64,000 nt of DNA from NCBI RefSeq assembly GCF_030150155.1, contig NZ_JASLGR010000006.1:106376-170375 (forward strand), in the 5' to 3' direction. Both the position numbers and the translations under genes were made by a program. The stretch comes from Nocardioides sp. GTDB taxonomy: Bacteria; Actinomycetota; Actinomycetes; Propionibacteriales; Nocardioidaceae. Shown here one piece after another: positions 57,211 through 64,000 of this stretch. The first letter of the stretch is position 1; each line of letters begins with the position of its first letter. The notes under the pieces were generated by a model. It searched no databases. It worked only from the letters and a program-made list of their open reading frames with translations, and was not told the origin of the DNA.

Positions 57211-57897
57211 ATGCTGACCGTCGACCTCAACGCGGACCTCGGTGAGGAGATCACCGACGACGCCGGGCTGATGGCTGTGGTGACCTCGGCCAACGTGGCC
57301 TGCGGCTACCACGCGGGCTCTGTGGCGGTGATGCGCGCGGTCTGCGATCTGGCCGCGGCCGGGGGTGTGGCCGTTGGCGCCCAGGTCTCCTACGCCGACC
57401 GGGAGAACTTCGGCCGGGTCGAGCTCGACGTCGACGCCGCGGTGCTGACCGAGCAGATCGCCGACCAGGTCGGCCTGCTGCGGGAGGCCGCCACCGCCGC
57501 CGGCATCGAGGTGACCTACCTCAAGGCGCACGGGGCGCTCTACCACCGCACCCGCCGCGACGCCGTCCAGGCGGCGGCGGTGCTGGCCGGGGCAGCGGGG
57601 CTGCCGGTGCTGGGCATGCCGGGCGAGCTGCTCACCCAGGCCCGCGCCGAGGGCCGGCGCACGATCGCCGAGGGATTCCCTGATCGGGCGTACGACGGCG
57701 AGCAGCTGCGTCCACGCGACCAGCCCGGTGCGCTGGTGAGCGCCGAGCCCCAGATCATCGCCAACGCGGTGCGGCTGGCGACCTCGGGGGTGGAGTCGCT
57801 GTGCCTGCACGGGGACTCCCCGGGGGCGGTCGAGCACGCCCGGGCGGTGCGGGCCGCGCTGGAGGCCGAGGGATGGGCGCTGCGGAGCTTCAGGTGA
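57211..57897 (+). CDS. pxpA: 5-oxoprolinase subunit A (LamB/YcsF family)
   Basis: A 228-residue TIM-barrel-like protein. DLNADLGE at residues 5-12, SANVACGYHAG at about 26-36 and YLKAHGALYH at about 102-111 are LamB/YcsF hallmarks, and LCLHGDSPGAVEHA lies at about 196. With PxpB and PxpC it forms an ATP-dependent 5-oxoprolinase that opens pyroglutamate to glutamate. It is slightly shorter than the usual 250 residues. The next gene overlaps by four bases. Confidence 0.93.
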   Translation: MLTVDLNADLGEEITDDAGLMAVVTSANVACGYHAGSVAVMRAVCDLAAAGGVAVGAQVSYADRENFGRVELDVDAAVLTEQIADQVGLLREAATAAGIEVTYLKAHGALYHRTRRDAVQAAAVLAGAAGLPVLGMPGELLTQARAEGRRTIAEGFPDRAYDGEQLRPRDQPGALVSAEPQIIANAVRLATSGVESLCLHGDSPGAVEHARAVRAALEAEGWALRSFR

Positions 57898-58532
57898 GGC
57901 TGCGGCAGTGCGGCGCTCGGGCCGTCCTGGTCGAGGTCGACGACGCCGCCCAGGCCTCCTCGCTCGCGCTGTGGGCGCGGGCGGCAGGGGTGCAGGCCGA
58001 CGAGATCGTGCCGGCAGCGCTGACGGTGCTCTTCGACGGTGTCGAGCGGGCGGTGATCGAGGAGGCTGTGCTGCGGTGGGAGGCCTCGGCGGCTGGGGCT
58101 GGGGTGTTGCGGTCCTCGGCGACGTCGGCGGCGGCGTCGCGGGTGGTGGAGGTGCCGACCGTCTACGACGGGGCCGACCTCGCTGAGGTGGCGGGGCTGT
58201 GGGGCTGCTCGGTCGAGGCGGTCGTCGCCCGCCACACCTCGGTCGAGTTCACCTCCCTCTTCTGCGGGTTCGCGCCGGGCTTCGCCTATCTGGCGGGACT
58301 GCCCGGGGGCTGGGAGGTGCCGCGACGGGCCGAGCCCCGTGCCGCGGTCCCGGTCGGCTCGGTCGCCCTGGCCGGAGCGTGGTGTGGGGTCTACCCGACG
58401 TCCTCGCCGGGCGGGTGGCAGCTGCTGGGCCGGACCGACCTGGTGCTGTGGGACCTGGAGGCGCCGAGCCCGGCGACCCTGGCCCCGGGGACACGGGTGA
58501 GGTTCGTCGCGGTGCGACCGGTGGCCGTATGA
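57894..58532 (+). CDS. pxpB: 5-oxoprolinase subunit B (KipI family)
   Basis: A 212-residue protein of the allophanate hydrolase subunit-1 family. Key segments are VPTVYDGADLAEVAGLWG (about 84), HTSVEFTSLFCGFAPGFAYLAGLP (about 110-133, quoted by CGFAPGFAYLAGLP) and YPTSSPGGWQLLGRTD near 167. GTG 57894 overlaps the pxpA stop (GTGA); the stop overlaps pxpC (ATGA). Confidence 0.93.
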   Translation: MRLRQCGARAVLVEVDDAAQASSLALWARAAGVQADEIVPAALTVLFDGVERAVIEEAVLRWEASAAGAGVLRSSATSAAASRVVEVPTVYDGADLAEVAGLWGCSVEAVVARHTSVEFTSLFCGFAPGFAYLAGLPGGWEVPRRAEPRAAVPVGSVALAGAWCGVYPTSSPGGWQLLGRTDLVLWDLEAPSPATLAPGTRVRFVAVRPVAV

Positions 58533-59413
58533 GTGGCCTCACCCTGCTCGCCGTCGGCGCTCTGGCCACGGTGCAGGACCGGGGTCGGATCGGCTGGGCG
58601 CACCTGGGGGTTCCGCGAGCCGGTGCCCTCGACGCCCCGGCCGCCGCGCTGGCGAACCGGGTGGTCGGCAACGGCGTCGACGATGCGGTGATCGAGGTGA
58701 CCCTGGGCGGCTTCGCTGCCCGGCTGGACGGGGTGGACGGGCTCGACGGGGCCGCTGGGGGTGGCCGCTGGGCGGCCCTCACCGGGGCCCCGGCACCACT
58801 CACCCTGGCAGGGCGCACGATGCCGGTCGGGGCGCCGTTCTGGTGGCCCACCGGTGCCGAGCTCCGGATCGGGGCGCCGACGACCGGGGTGCGCAGCTAC
58901 CTCGCGGTCGCGGGCGGGATCGCGGTGGAGCCTGTGCTGGGCTCGCGGGCTACCGATCTGCTCGCCGGGGTCGGGCCCGACCGGCTCCGCGCCGGGGACC
59001 TGGTGCCGCTCGGGGCGCCCGCGGGGACGGCGTACGACCTGCCGACGGTCCGTCGTCCGCGGGGCGAGGGGCTGCGGCTCCAGGCCGGCCCGCGTGCGGA
59101 GTGGTTCACCACGGCCGCGCGCCGGCTGCTGGTCGAGGCCGAGTGGACGGTCCGCCCCGACTCCGACCGGATCGGGATGCGGCTGGCCGGACCGATGATC
59201 GAGCGCGAGACGACGTACCGGGGACGGGAGCTGGCCAGCGAGCCGATGGTCCTCGGCGCCGTCCAGATCCCGCCGCAGGGGCAGCCGATCGTCTTCCTGG
59301 CCGACCATCCGCCGACCGGGGGCTACCCGGTGATCGGGGTGGTCGACCCCGATGACCTGTGGCAGTGCGCTCAGGTCAGGCCGGGGGATCGGCTGCGATT
59401 TCGAAACGGCTGA
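58529..59413 (+). CDS. pxpC: 5-oxoprolinase subunit C (biotin-dependent carboxyltransferase/KipA family)
   Basis: A 294-residue protein of the allophanate hydrolase subunit-2 family. VQDRGRIGWAHLGVPRAGALD (about 15-35, core DRGRIGWAHLGVPRAGALD), ANRVVGNG (about 40), YLAVAGGI (about 125), SDRIGMRLAGP (about 211) and DHPPTGGYPVIGVV (about 259) are family motifs. It completes the pxpABC operon. Its last 38 bases overlap the end of dinB on the other strand. Confidence 0.92.
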   Translation: MSGLTLLAVGALATVQDRGRIGWAHLGVPRAGALDAPAAALANRVVGNGVDDAVIEVTLGGFAARLDGVDGLDGAAGGGRWAALTGAPAPLTLAGRTMPVGAPFWWPTGAELRIGAPTTGVRSYLAVAGGIAVEPVLGSRATDLLAGVGPDRLRAGDLVPLGAPAGTAYDLPTVRRPRGEGLRLQAGPRAEWFTTAARRLLVEAEWTVRPDSDRIGMRLAGPMIERETTYRGRELASEPMVLGAVQIPPQGQPIVFLADHPPTGGYPVIGVVDPDDLWQCAQVRPGDRLRFRNG

Positions 59414-60740
59414 GCGCCGGGTCGTCGACGGCGAAGGAGCGCACCGGGCCCGCTGGGGTCTCGGCGGTCTCGAACCTCACGGTGACCACGCCGCGCCCTG
59501 AGCCCCACACCCAGCCGCGGCCGTGCTCGGCGTGCACGACGTCCATCCCCGGCCACCAGCCCTGACGTCGGCGCATCACCGTCTCCGGTGCCGGGACCGG
59601 GGCGTTCTCGGCGTCACCGTCGTCGGTCGTGGCGGGATCCTGGGAGCCGAACAGCTCCTCGAAGAGGTCCTCCTGGATCCAGTCGGCCAGGCCACTGACC
59701 CCGACCCCGAGAAGGCGGATGCCGCCTGCGGTCTGACCCGACTCGGTCAGCTCGACCAGCAGGGTGCGGGCCATCTTCGCGATCACCGCGTCGGTGTCGG
59801 TCGGCCCGGCCAGCGTCGTGGACCGGCTCAGGGTGGTGAAGTCGTGGAGGCGCACCTTGAGCGTGATCGTGCGTCCGGACAGGCCGTGCGCCCGGAGCCG
59901 TTCGCCGACCTGGCGGGCCTGGCGCGCCACCAGCGAGTCGATCAGCACCCGGTCGGTGAGGTCGGAGTCGTACGTCGACTCCACGCTCACCGACTTGGTC
60001 TCCCGTTCGGCCACGATCGGTCGGTCGTCCTGGGCCCGGGCGAGGTGGAACAGGCCGGTGCCGTGGGCCTTGCCGATCAGGCTGACCAGCTCGTCGAGCT
60101 CGACGGTCTCCAGGTCGGCGACGGTGTGGATGCCGGCGCGGCGCAGACGTTCGGCGGTCTGCGGGCCGACGCCGGGGATCACCTTGACGTTCATCGGGCG
60201 GAGCAGCTCCAGCTCGGTGCCGGGGTCGACCACGACCAGGCCGTCGGGCTTGTTCAGGTCGCTGGCGATCTTCGCCATGAACTTCGACGTGCTCACCCCG
60301 ACGCTGGCGGTCAGCCCGTCGGTGGCCTCGGTCAGTCGGTGGCGCAGGTCCTCGGCGAAGGCGCGTACCCCGGTCGGGCTGAGGTCGATCGGCTCGTGGG
60401 CGGCGGCCAGGTCCACGAACGCCTCATCCAGGGAGAGCGGCTCGACCAAGGGGGAGACCGAACGGAGCAGCTCCATCACGCGTTCGCTGACGCTGCGGTA
60501 GGCCTCGAACCGCGGACCGAGGAAGGCGGCGTGCGGGCACCTGCTGCGGGCCTCGCGGGTCGACATCGCCGACCGGACGCCATAGGCCCGGGCCTCGTAG
60601 CTCGCGGTGGCGACCACGCCGCGGCCACCGGTCCCACCGACGACGACGGCCTTGCCCCGCAACGAAGGCTTGTCGCGTTGCTCGACGGCGGCGAAGAACG
60701 CGTCGAGATCGAGGTGGAGGACACTGGCGTGCGGGCGCAC
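59376..60740 (-). CDS. dinB: DNA polymerase IV (Y family)
   Basis: A 454-residue translesion polymerase. LHLDLDAFFAAVEQRDKP (about 9-26) and PLSLDEAFVDL (about 101) hold the metal-binding acids. The HhH motif VKVIPGVGPQTAERLRRAGI is at about 187-206, and the little-finger domain covers about 240-350. The C-terminal 80 residues are an actinobacterial extension (WWPGMDVVHAEHGRGWVWG). No clear clamp-binding motif was identified by eye. GTG 60740 is 6 bases after a reverse-strand TAGATT box, so it is leaderless. Confidence 0.94.
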   Translation of the reverse strand: MRPHASVLHLDLDAFFAAVEQRDKPSLRGKAVVVGGTGGRGVVATASYEARAYGVRSAMSTREARSRCPHAAFLGPRFEAYRSVSERVMELLRSVSPLVEPLSLDEAFVDLAAAHEPIDLSPTGVRAFAEDLRHRLTEATDGLTASVGVSTSKFMAKIASDLNKPDGLVVVDPGTELELLRPMNVKVIPGVGPQTAERLRRAGIHTVADLETVELDELVSLIGKAHGTGLFHLARAQDDRPIVAERETKSVSVESTYDSDLTDRVLIDSLVARQARQVGERLRAHGLSGRTITLKVRLHDFTTLSRSTTLAGPTDTDAVIAKMARTLLVELTESGQTAGGIRLLGVGVSGLADWIQEDLFEELFGSQDPATTDDGDAENAPVPAPETVMRRRQGWWPGMDVVHAEHGRGWVWGSGRGVVTVRFETAETPAGPVRSFAVDDPALSRFEIAADPPA

Positions 60741-60921
60741 GGGACGAATCTAGTCGAATCTCCGTTCGAACGCTGCTTCGGCGGGTGCGCCGGGTGCGTC
60801 GTCGTCCCACGCGTCACACGACGGACCACTGTCTGTCCCGGATCGCCGTTGCCGGCTGGTTCTCCACCGGTCCGTCGGCGGTGGCCGCCGTGGGTCGGCT
60901 GTTCCGCCCAGGGTGGACGCC

Positions 60922-61929
60922 ATGATGACGATGAACCTCTCCACGACCGACGATCTGCTCGCGGCCGTTCCCGTCCTGCTCGGCTTCCATCCCCATGACT
61001 CGGCGGTGATGGTCACCTTCGGCGGCGCGCACCCCTTCCACGCTCGGATCGACCTCCCGCCACCCGACCTCCTCCCCGAGGTGCTGACCGATCTCGGCGC
61101 GGCGCTGCTCGCCCCGGCACGCCGGGAGCGCCCCGACTCCGTGGTGTTCGTCTACTACAGCGCCGAGGCGGCAGCGGTGGTCGAGGTGCATCGCCACCTG
61201 AGCCGTGAGTGTCGTGCCGACGGCATCGTGGTGCTCGACGGGATCAGGGTCGAGGGCGACCGGTGGTTCAGGGCCTGGCGGGTCCCGTCGGCGGGGGAGC
61301 GCGGCACCACGTTCGACCCGGCGGGCCACCGGTTCACCGCCGAGGCCGTGCTGGAGGGTCGGGTCACCGCTGAGAGCCGTGAGGCGCTGGCGCGGCGCCT
61401 GGTCGGGGACGCCGCACTGGTCGGAGCGGTCTCCGTGGCGATGGGGCAGGCCGAGCCGTGGCCGCTGGCCCAGACGCGCGATCTGGTCGAGGCCCACATC
61501 GGCGGGCGCACGAGGCCCTCGGACGCCGAGGCTGCCACGCTGCTGCTCTCGATCGGTGCGCCGCAGGTGCGGGCCGGGGTGTGGTGGGGCCTCACCCACG
61601 CAGGTGCCGAGCGGCACGTCGAGCTCTGGATCGACCTGGTCCGGCGGGCGCCCGGGGCCACGGTGGGCGATGCTGCCACCGTGCTGGCGGCGGTCAGCTG
61701 GCTCGCCGGCAACGGGGCGCTGGCCTGGTGCGCGGTCGACCGGGCGCGTGCGGTCGGGGCCGACAACGACGTACTGGTCCTGATCGCGGGCCTGCTCGTC
61801 GGCGGGGTGCCGCCGCTGGAACGCTGGCCGGACATGGACGAGGGCTTCGACCTGGACCTGGACGTCGAGGGCGCCCCGGACGCCGAGGCCGAGTCGGCGC
61901 CGGTGGCAGGACAGGGGATCGGATGGTGA
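60922..61929 (+). CDS. DUF4192 protein
   Basis: A 335-residue actinobacterial protein. The N-terminal LSTTDDLLAAVPVLLGFHPHDSAVMVTF (residues about 5-32, core LLAAVPVLLGFHPHDSAV) is the DUF4192 signature. A middle region has VFVYYSAEA, and the later Trp- and Ala-rich helices (VLAAVSWLAGNGALAWCAVDRA, core WLAGNGALAWCAVDRA near 262) are also conserved. The function is unknown. AGGGTGG precedes ATG 60922 by 6 bases; ATG 60925 and GTG 60913 are alternatives. Confidence 0.85.
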   Translation: MMTMNLSTTDDLLAAVPVLLGFHPHDSAVMVTFGGAHPFHARIDLPPPDLLPEVLTDLGAALLAPARRERPDSVVFVYYSAEAAAVVEVHRHLSRECRADGIVVLDGIRVEGDRWFRAWRVPSAGERGTTFDPAGHRFTAEAVLEGRVTAESREALARRLVGDAALVGAVSVAMGQAEPWPLAQTRDLVEAHIGGRTRPSDAEAATLLLSIGAPQVRAGVWWGLTHAGAERHVELWIDLVRRAPGATVGDAATVLAAVSWLAGNGALAWCAVDRARAVGADNDVLVLIAGLLVGGVPPLERWPDMDEGFDLDLDVEGAPDAEAESAPVAGQGIGW

Positions 61930-61934
61930 GCCGC

Positions 61935-62381
61935 TCAGCGTCGACGAATCCGGTCCCACTGCCGGGCGGTGCCGGTGCGCGGATCGCGCCATCCGTGCCG
62001 CCCGACGGTGACGAAGACGAGCCGCAGGTCGAGCTCGGCGTAGGCGGCTCCGGCCGCTGCCAGCCAGGCCAGCTCCAGGTCCTCGACCGGGTCGACCTCG
62101 CCGGGGCGGGTGAGCCAGACCAGTGGGGTCCACGGCTGGGTCGCCGGTGCGATCCGTCCTGCCATCTGGGCCACGATCTCGGTCCGCAGGGTGTGGTCGG
62201 TCTGATCGGTGTCGGCGGTGCGGCTCAGCAGCGGTCCGCGGGGCAGTCCGACCCAGAGTCGGGGTGCGGTCCGCCGCCGACCGCGCAGGCCGGCGATGTG
62301 GGTCGCCACGGCCACCCGCAGCAGCCGCTGCAGTGGGCGCGAGACCGGCTCGGTCAGGCCGTGCGTTCCCGGATCGATCAC
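61935..62381 (-). CDS. Conserved-looking hypothetical protein
   Basis: A 148-residue protein, GTG 62381 with GAGGTGAGG about 10 bases upstream (GTG 62399 is an alternative). It has a basic N-terminal half (LTEPVSRPLQRLLRVAV, GLRGRRRTAPRLWVGLPRGP) and a C-terminal half with LVWLTRPGEVDPVEDLELAWLA and ELDLRLVFVTVGRHGW. No family is recognised. It converges on the DUF4192 gene with 5 bases between stops. Confidence 0.6.
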   Translation of the reverse strand: MIDPGTHGLTEPVSRPLQRLLRVAVATHIAGLRGRRRTAPRLWVGLPRGPLLSRTADTDQTDHTLRTEIVAQMAGRIAPATQPWTPLVWLTRPGEVDPVEDLELAWLAAAGAAYAELDLRLVFVTVGRHGWRDPRTGTARQWDRIRRR

Positions 62382-62449
62382 GTGCCCAGCGTGCCTCACC
62401 TCGCTCGCTCGTGCGGCGCTCTGTCCACAGGTGCGCGATGATGGTCGGC

Positions 62450-63016
62450 ATGGCTTTCCAGATCGCCCAGGACCCCGCCGCCGATCAGGTCCTGACCGAC
62501 GACCCGTTCGCACTCCTGGTGGGCATGATGCTCGACCAGCAGTTCCCGATGGAGCGTGCCTTCGCCGGCCCGGCCAAGGTGCTCGAGCGCTTCGGCACGC
62601 TGGAGCCGGGCAAGATCGCCGCGGCCGACCCGGAGCGGTTCTCCGAGCTGTGCCGTCAGCCTCCGGCCATCCACCGGTACGGCGGCTCGATGGCCTCGAG
62701 GCTCCAGGAGCTCGCCGGCATGATCGAGACGACGTACGACGGCGACGTGACGCGACTGTGGAGCGAGGCGACCACCGGCGCCGAGCTGCTCAAGCGCGTG
62801 ATGGCTCTGCCGGGGTTCGGCAAGCAGAAGGCGCAGATCTTCGTGGCCCTGCTCGCCAAGCAGGCCGGAGTGCGGCCCGAGGGCTGGGAGAAGGCCGTCG
62901 GCGACTACGCCCTGGAGGGGTTCCGCTCGGTCGCCGACGTGGTCGACGGGGAGTCGCTGCAGAAGGTTCGCGACTTCAAGAAGGCCAAGAAGGCGGCCCT
63001 GCGCGAAAAGTCATGA
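62450..63016 (+). CDS. HhH-GPD-type base excision DNA repair protein
   Basis: A 188-residue protein of the short actinobacterial HhH-GPD family (TIGR03252 type). FALLVGMMLDQQFPMERAFAGP (about 21-42, core GMMLDQQFPMERAF) is the diagnostic N-terminal helix. The helix-hairpin-helix is at about 117-135 (VMALPGFGKQKAQIF), followed by GWEKAVGDYALEGFRSVADV. Predicted to remove damaged bases; activity of this subfamily is not firmly defined. ATG 62450 gives the usual MAFQIAQD start. Lies just ahead of the principal sigma gene. Confidence 0.85.
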   Translation: MAFQIAQDPAADQVLTDDPFALLVGMMLDQQFPMERAFAGPAKVLERFGTLEPGKIAAADPERFSELCRQPPAIHRYGGSMASRLQELAGMIETTYDGDVTRLWSEATTGAELLKRVMALPGFGKQKAQIFVALLAKQAGVRPEGWEKAVGDYALEGFRSVADVVDGESLQKVRDFKKAKKAALREKS

Positions 63017-63098
63017 GTCCCGTGGCACAATGATCAACGCGGTTCTTGACGTCACCGGGCCTCGCCGCGCCCCGAAGCCAGTTTCACGAGAGGTGTTC

Positions 63099-64000
63099 GT
63101 GTCCTCGAACGCACGCAAGCTCCCTGCAGAGGTGTTGTCCCACCCCGCCGTCGTGTCACTCATCGATCGGAGTCGTCCGACCGGTCGGGTCACGCCGGAG
63201 GATGTGCGACAGGCAAGTGAGGCGGCGGCCGTTGAGCCGCGCCATCTCAAGGGCCTGATGAGTCATCTGTCCGAGCTCGGCATCTCCGTCGACCTCGGCC
63301 AGGTCAGCTCGCGGGCTGCCGCCGCCGCGTCCCCGGCGAAGAAGACGACGACCGCGTCGGCCAAGAAGGCCGCTGCCAAGCCGGCCGCGAGCAAGCCGGT
63401 GGCGACCAAGGCCGCCGCCAAGCCCGCTGCCGCGAAGAAGGCTGCCGCCAAGCCGCCGGTCGACGAGGACGAGGGCGAGGAGATCGTGCTCGACGAGGTC
63501 GAGGTGGAGGTCGAGGAGACCGTCACCGAGGTCAAGATCGGCCCCGACGGCAAGAAGATCCTGCCTGACATCTCCGACGAGCAGTTCGAGAAGGACGTCG
63601 CGTCCGACCCGTCCATCGCCGAGGACGAGAAGCAGGCTTCCTTCGTCGTCTCCAACAGCGATGACACCGACGAGCCCGAGCAGCAGGTCATGGTCGCCGG
63701 TGCGACCGCCGACCCGGTCAAGGACTACCTCAAGCAGATCGGCAAGGTCGCGCTGCTCAACGCCGAGCTCGAGGTCGAGCTCGCCACGCGCATCGAGGCC
63801 GGTCTCTTCGCCGAGGAGAAGCTCGCAAAGGGCGGCAAGATCAAGCCCCAGCTCGAGGAGGAGCTGGAGTGGATCGCCGAGGACGGCCGCCGCGCCAAGA
63901 ACCACCTCCTCGAGGCCAACCTGCGACTCGTGGTCTCCCTGGCCAAGCGCTACACCGGCCGCGGCATGCTCTTCCTCGACCTGATCCAGGAGGGCAACCT
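63099..64000 (+). CDS. sigA: Principal sigma factor (SigA/HrdB/RpoD), N-terminal part, truncated by window end
   Basis: The frame from GTG 63099 (AGAGGTG upstream) is open to the window edge, 300 residues. Residues 1-70 are a sigma region 1.1-like domain (LPAEVLSHPAVVSLIDRSRP). About 72-120 is a Lys/Ala/Pro-rich stretch with repeated KAAAKPAA-like units. About 122-205 is very acidic. Region 1.2 DPVKDYLKQIGKVALLNAE is at about 207-225 and region 2.1-2.2 NLRLVVSLAKRYTGRGMLFLDLIQEGN ends at the edge (core NLRLVVSLAKRY). This is the essential housekeeping sigma factor, as opposed to the shorter paralogue at 53.2 kb. Confidence 0.93.
   Translation, partial: MSSNARKLPAEVLSHPAVVSLIDRSRPTGRVTPEDVRQASEAAAVEPRHLKGLMSHLSELGISVDLGQVSSRAAAAASPAKKTTTASAKKAAAKPAASKPVATKAAAKPAAAKKAAAKPPVDEDEGEEIVLDEVEVEVEETVTEVKIGPDGKKILPDISDEQFEKDVASDPSIAEDEKQASFVVSNSDDTDEPEQQVMVAGATADPVKDYLKQIGKVALLNAELEVELATRIEAGLFAEEKLAKGGKIKPQLEEELEWIAEDGRRAKNHLLEANLRLVVSLAKRYTGRGMLFLDLIQEGN

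Overview
The window is very GC-rich bacterial DNA with dense coding on both strands, third-position GC bias, many GTG starts and no introns. Gene order and families point to an actinobacterium, most like Nocardioidaceae or a relative. The order hisI - trp genes - lgt - gltBD - pyk - pdtaR - polA - rpsA - coaE follows the arrangement known from Mycobacterium tuberculosis and other actinobacteria. HGxxPAAW, DUF2752, DUF4192, DUF2613 and DUF222 proteins are also actinobacterial. At least fifteen genes appear to start directly at, or a few bases after, the transcription start: a TANNNT box lies 6-8 bases before the start codon and no ribosome binding site is present.

Layout. 1-4.2 kb: partial PAS protein, a tandem AsnC-type regulator divergent from an M20 amidohydrolase, and a DUF222/HNH nuclease whose 3' end overlaps the hydrolase. 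4.2-7.8 kb: a heterodimeric ABC exporter with one degenerate ATP site. 7.9-20 kb: hisI, three small membrane proteins, trpC-trpB-trpA, a Sco1-like lipoprotein, lgt, gltB (broken by a one-base frameshift) and gltD. trpE, expected after hisI, is absent. 20-26.3 kb: pyk, tRNA-Leu(CAA), the antiterminator regulator PdtaR, a GNAT protein, a thioesterase and polA.

26.3-43.2 kb is a cell-surface glycan region. It holds a flippase, two large multi-pass membrane proteins, a DUF2613 peptide, a HAD-UbiA fusion, DprE1, DprE2, a GT4 glycosyltransferase, a methyltransferase, an AftD-like arabinofuranosyltransferase of 1360 residues, an acyltransferase and a DUF3068 protein. Together they can make decaprenyl- (or other polyprenyl-) phosphoryl-arabinose and use it to build a lipid-linked or wall-bound arabinan. 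In mycobacteria these functions are spread over separate loci.

43.2-64 kb: a methyltransferase, a secreted protein with 16 calcium-binding repeats, rpsA, a segment carrying an SGNH/FN3 esterase, an ABC exporter and its MarR regulator, then coaE, a SigB-like sigma factor, a MOSC protein, oligopeptidase B, the 5-oxoprolinase genes pxpABC, dinB, a DUF4192 protein, a small unknown, an HhH-GPD repair protein and the start of the principal sigma factor.

Most unexpected structure: the 4.1 kb between rpsA and coaE is bounded by two four-unit arrays of 22 bp in inverted orientation. Read on the same strand, the two arrays share unit-subtype order, so they look like one 88 bp element copied in inverse orientation around an inserted cassette. 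Coordinates and motif readings were made by eye; no database search was run.
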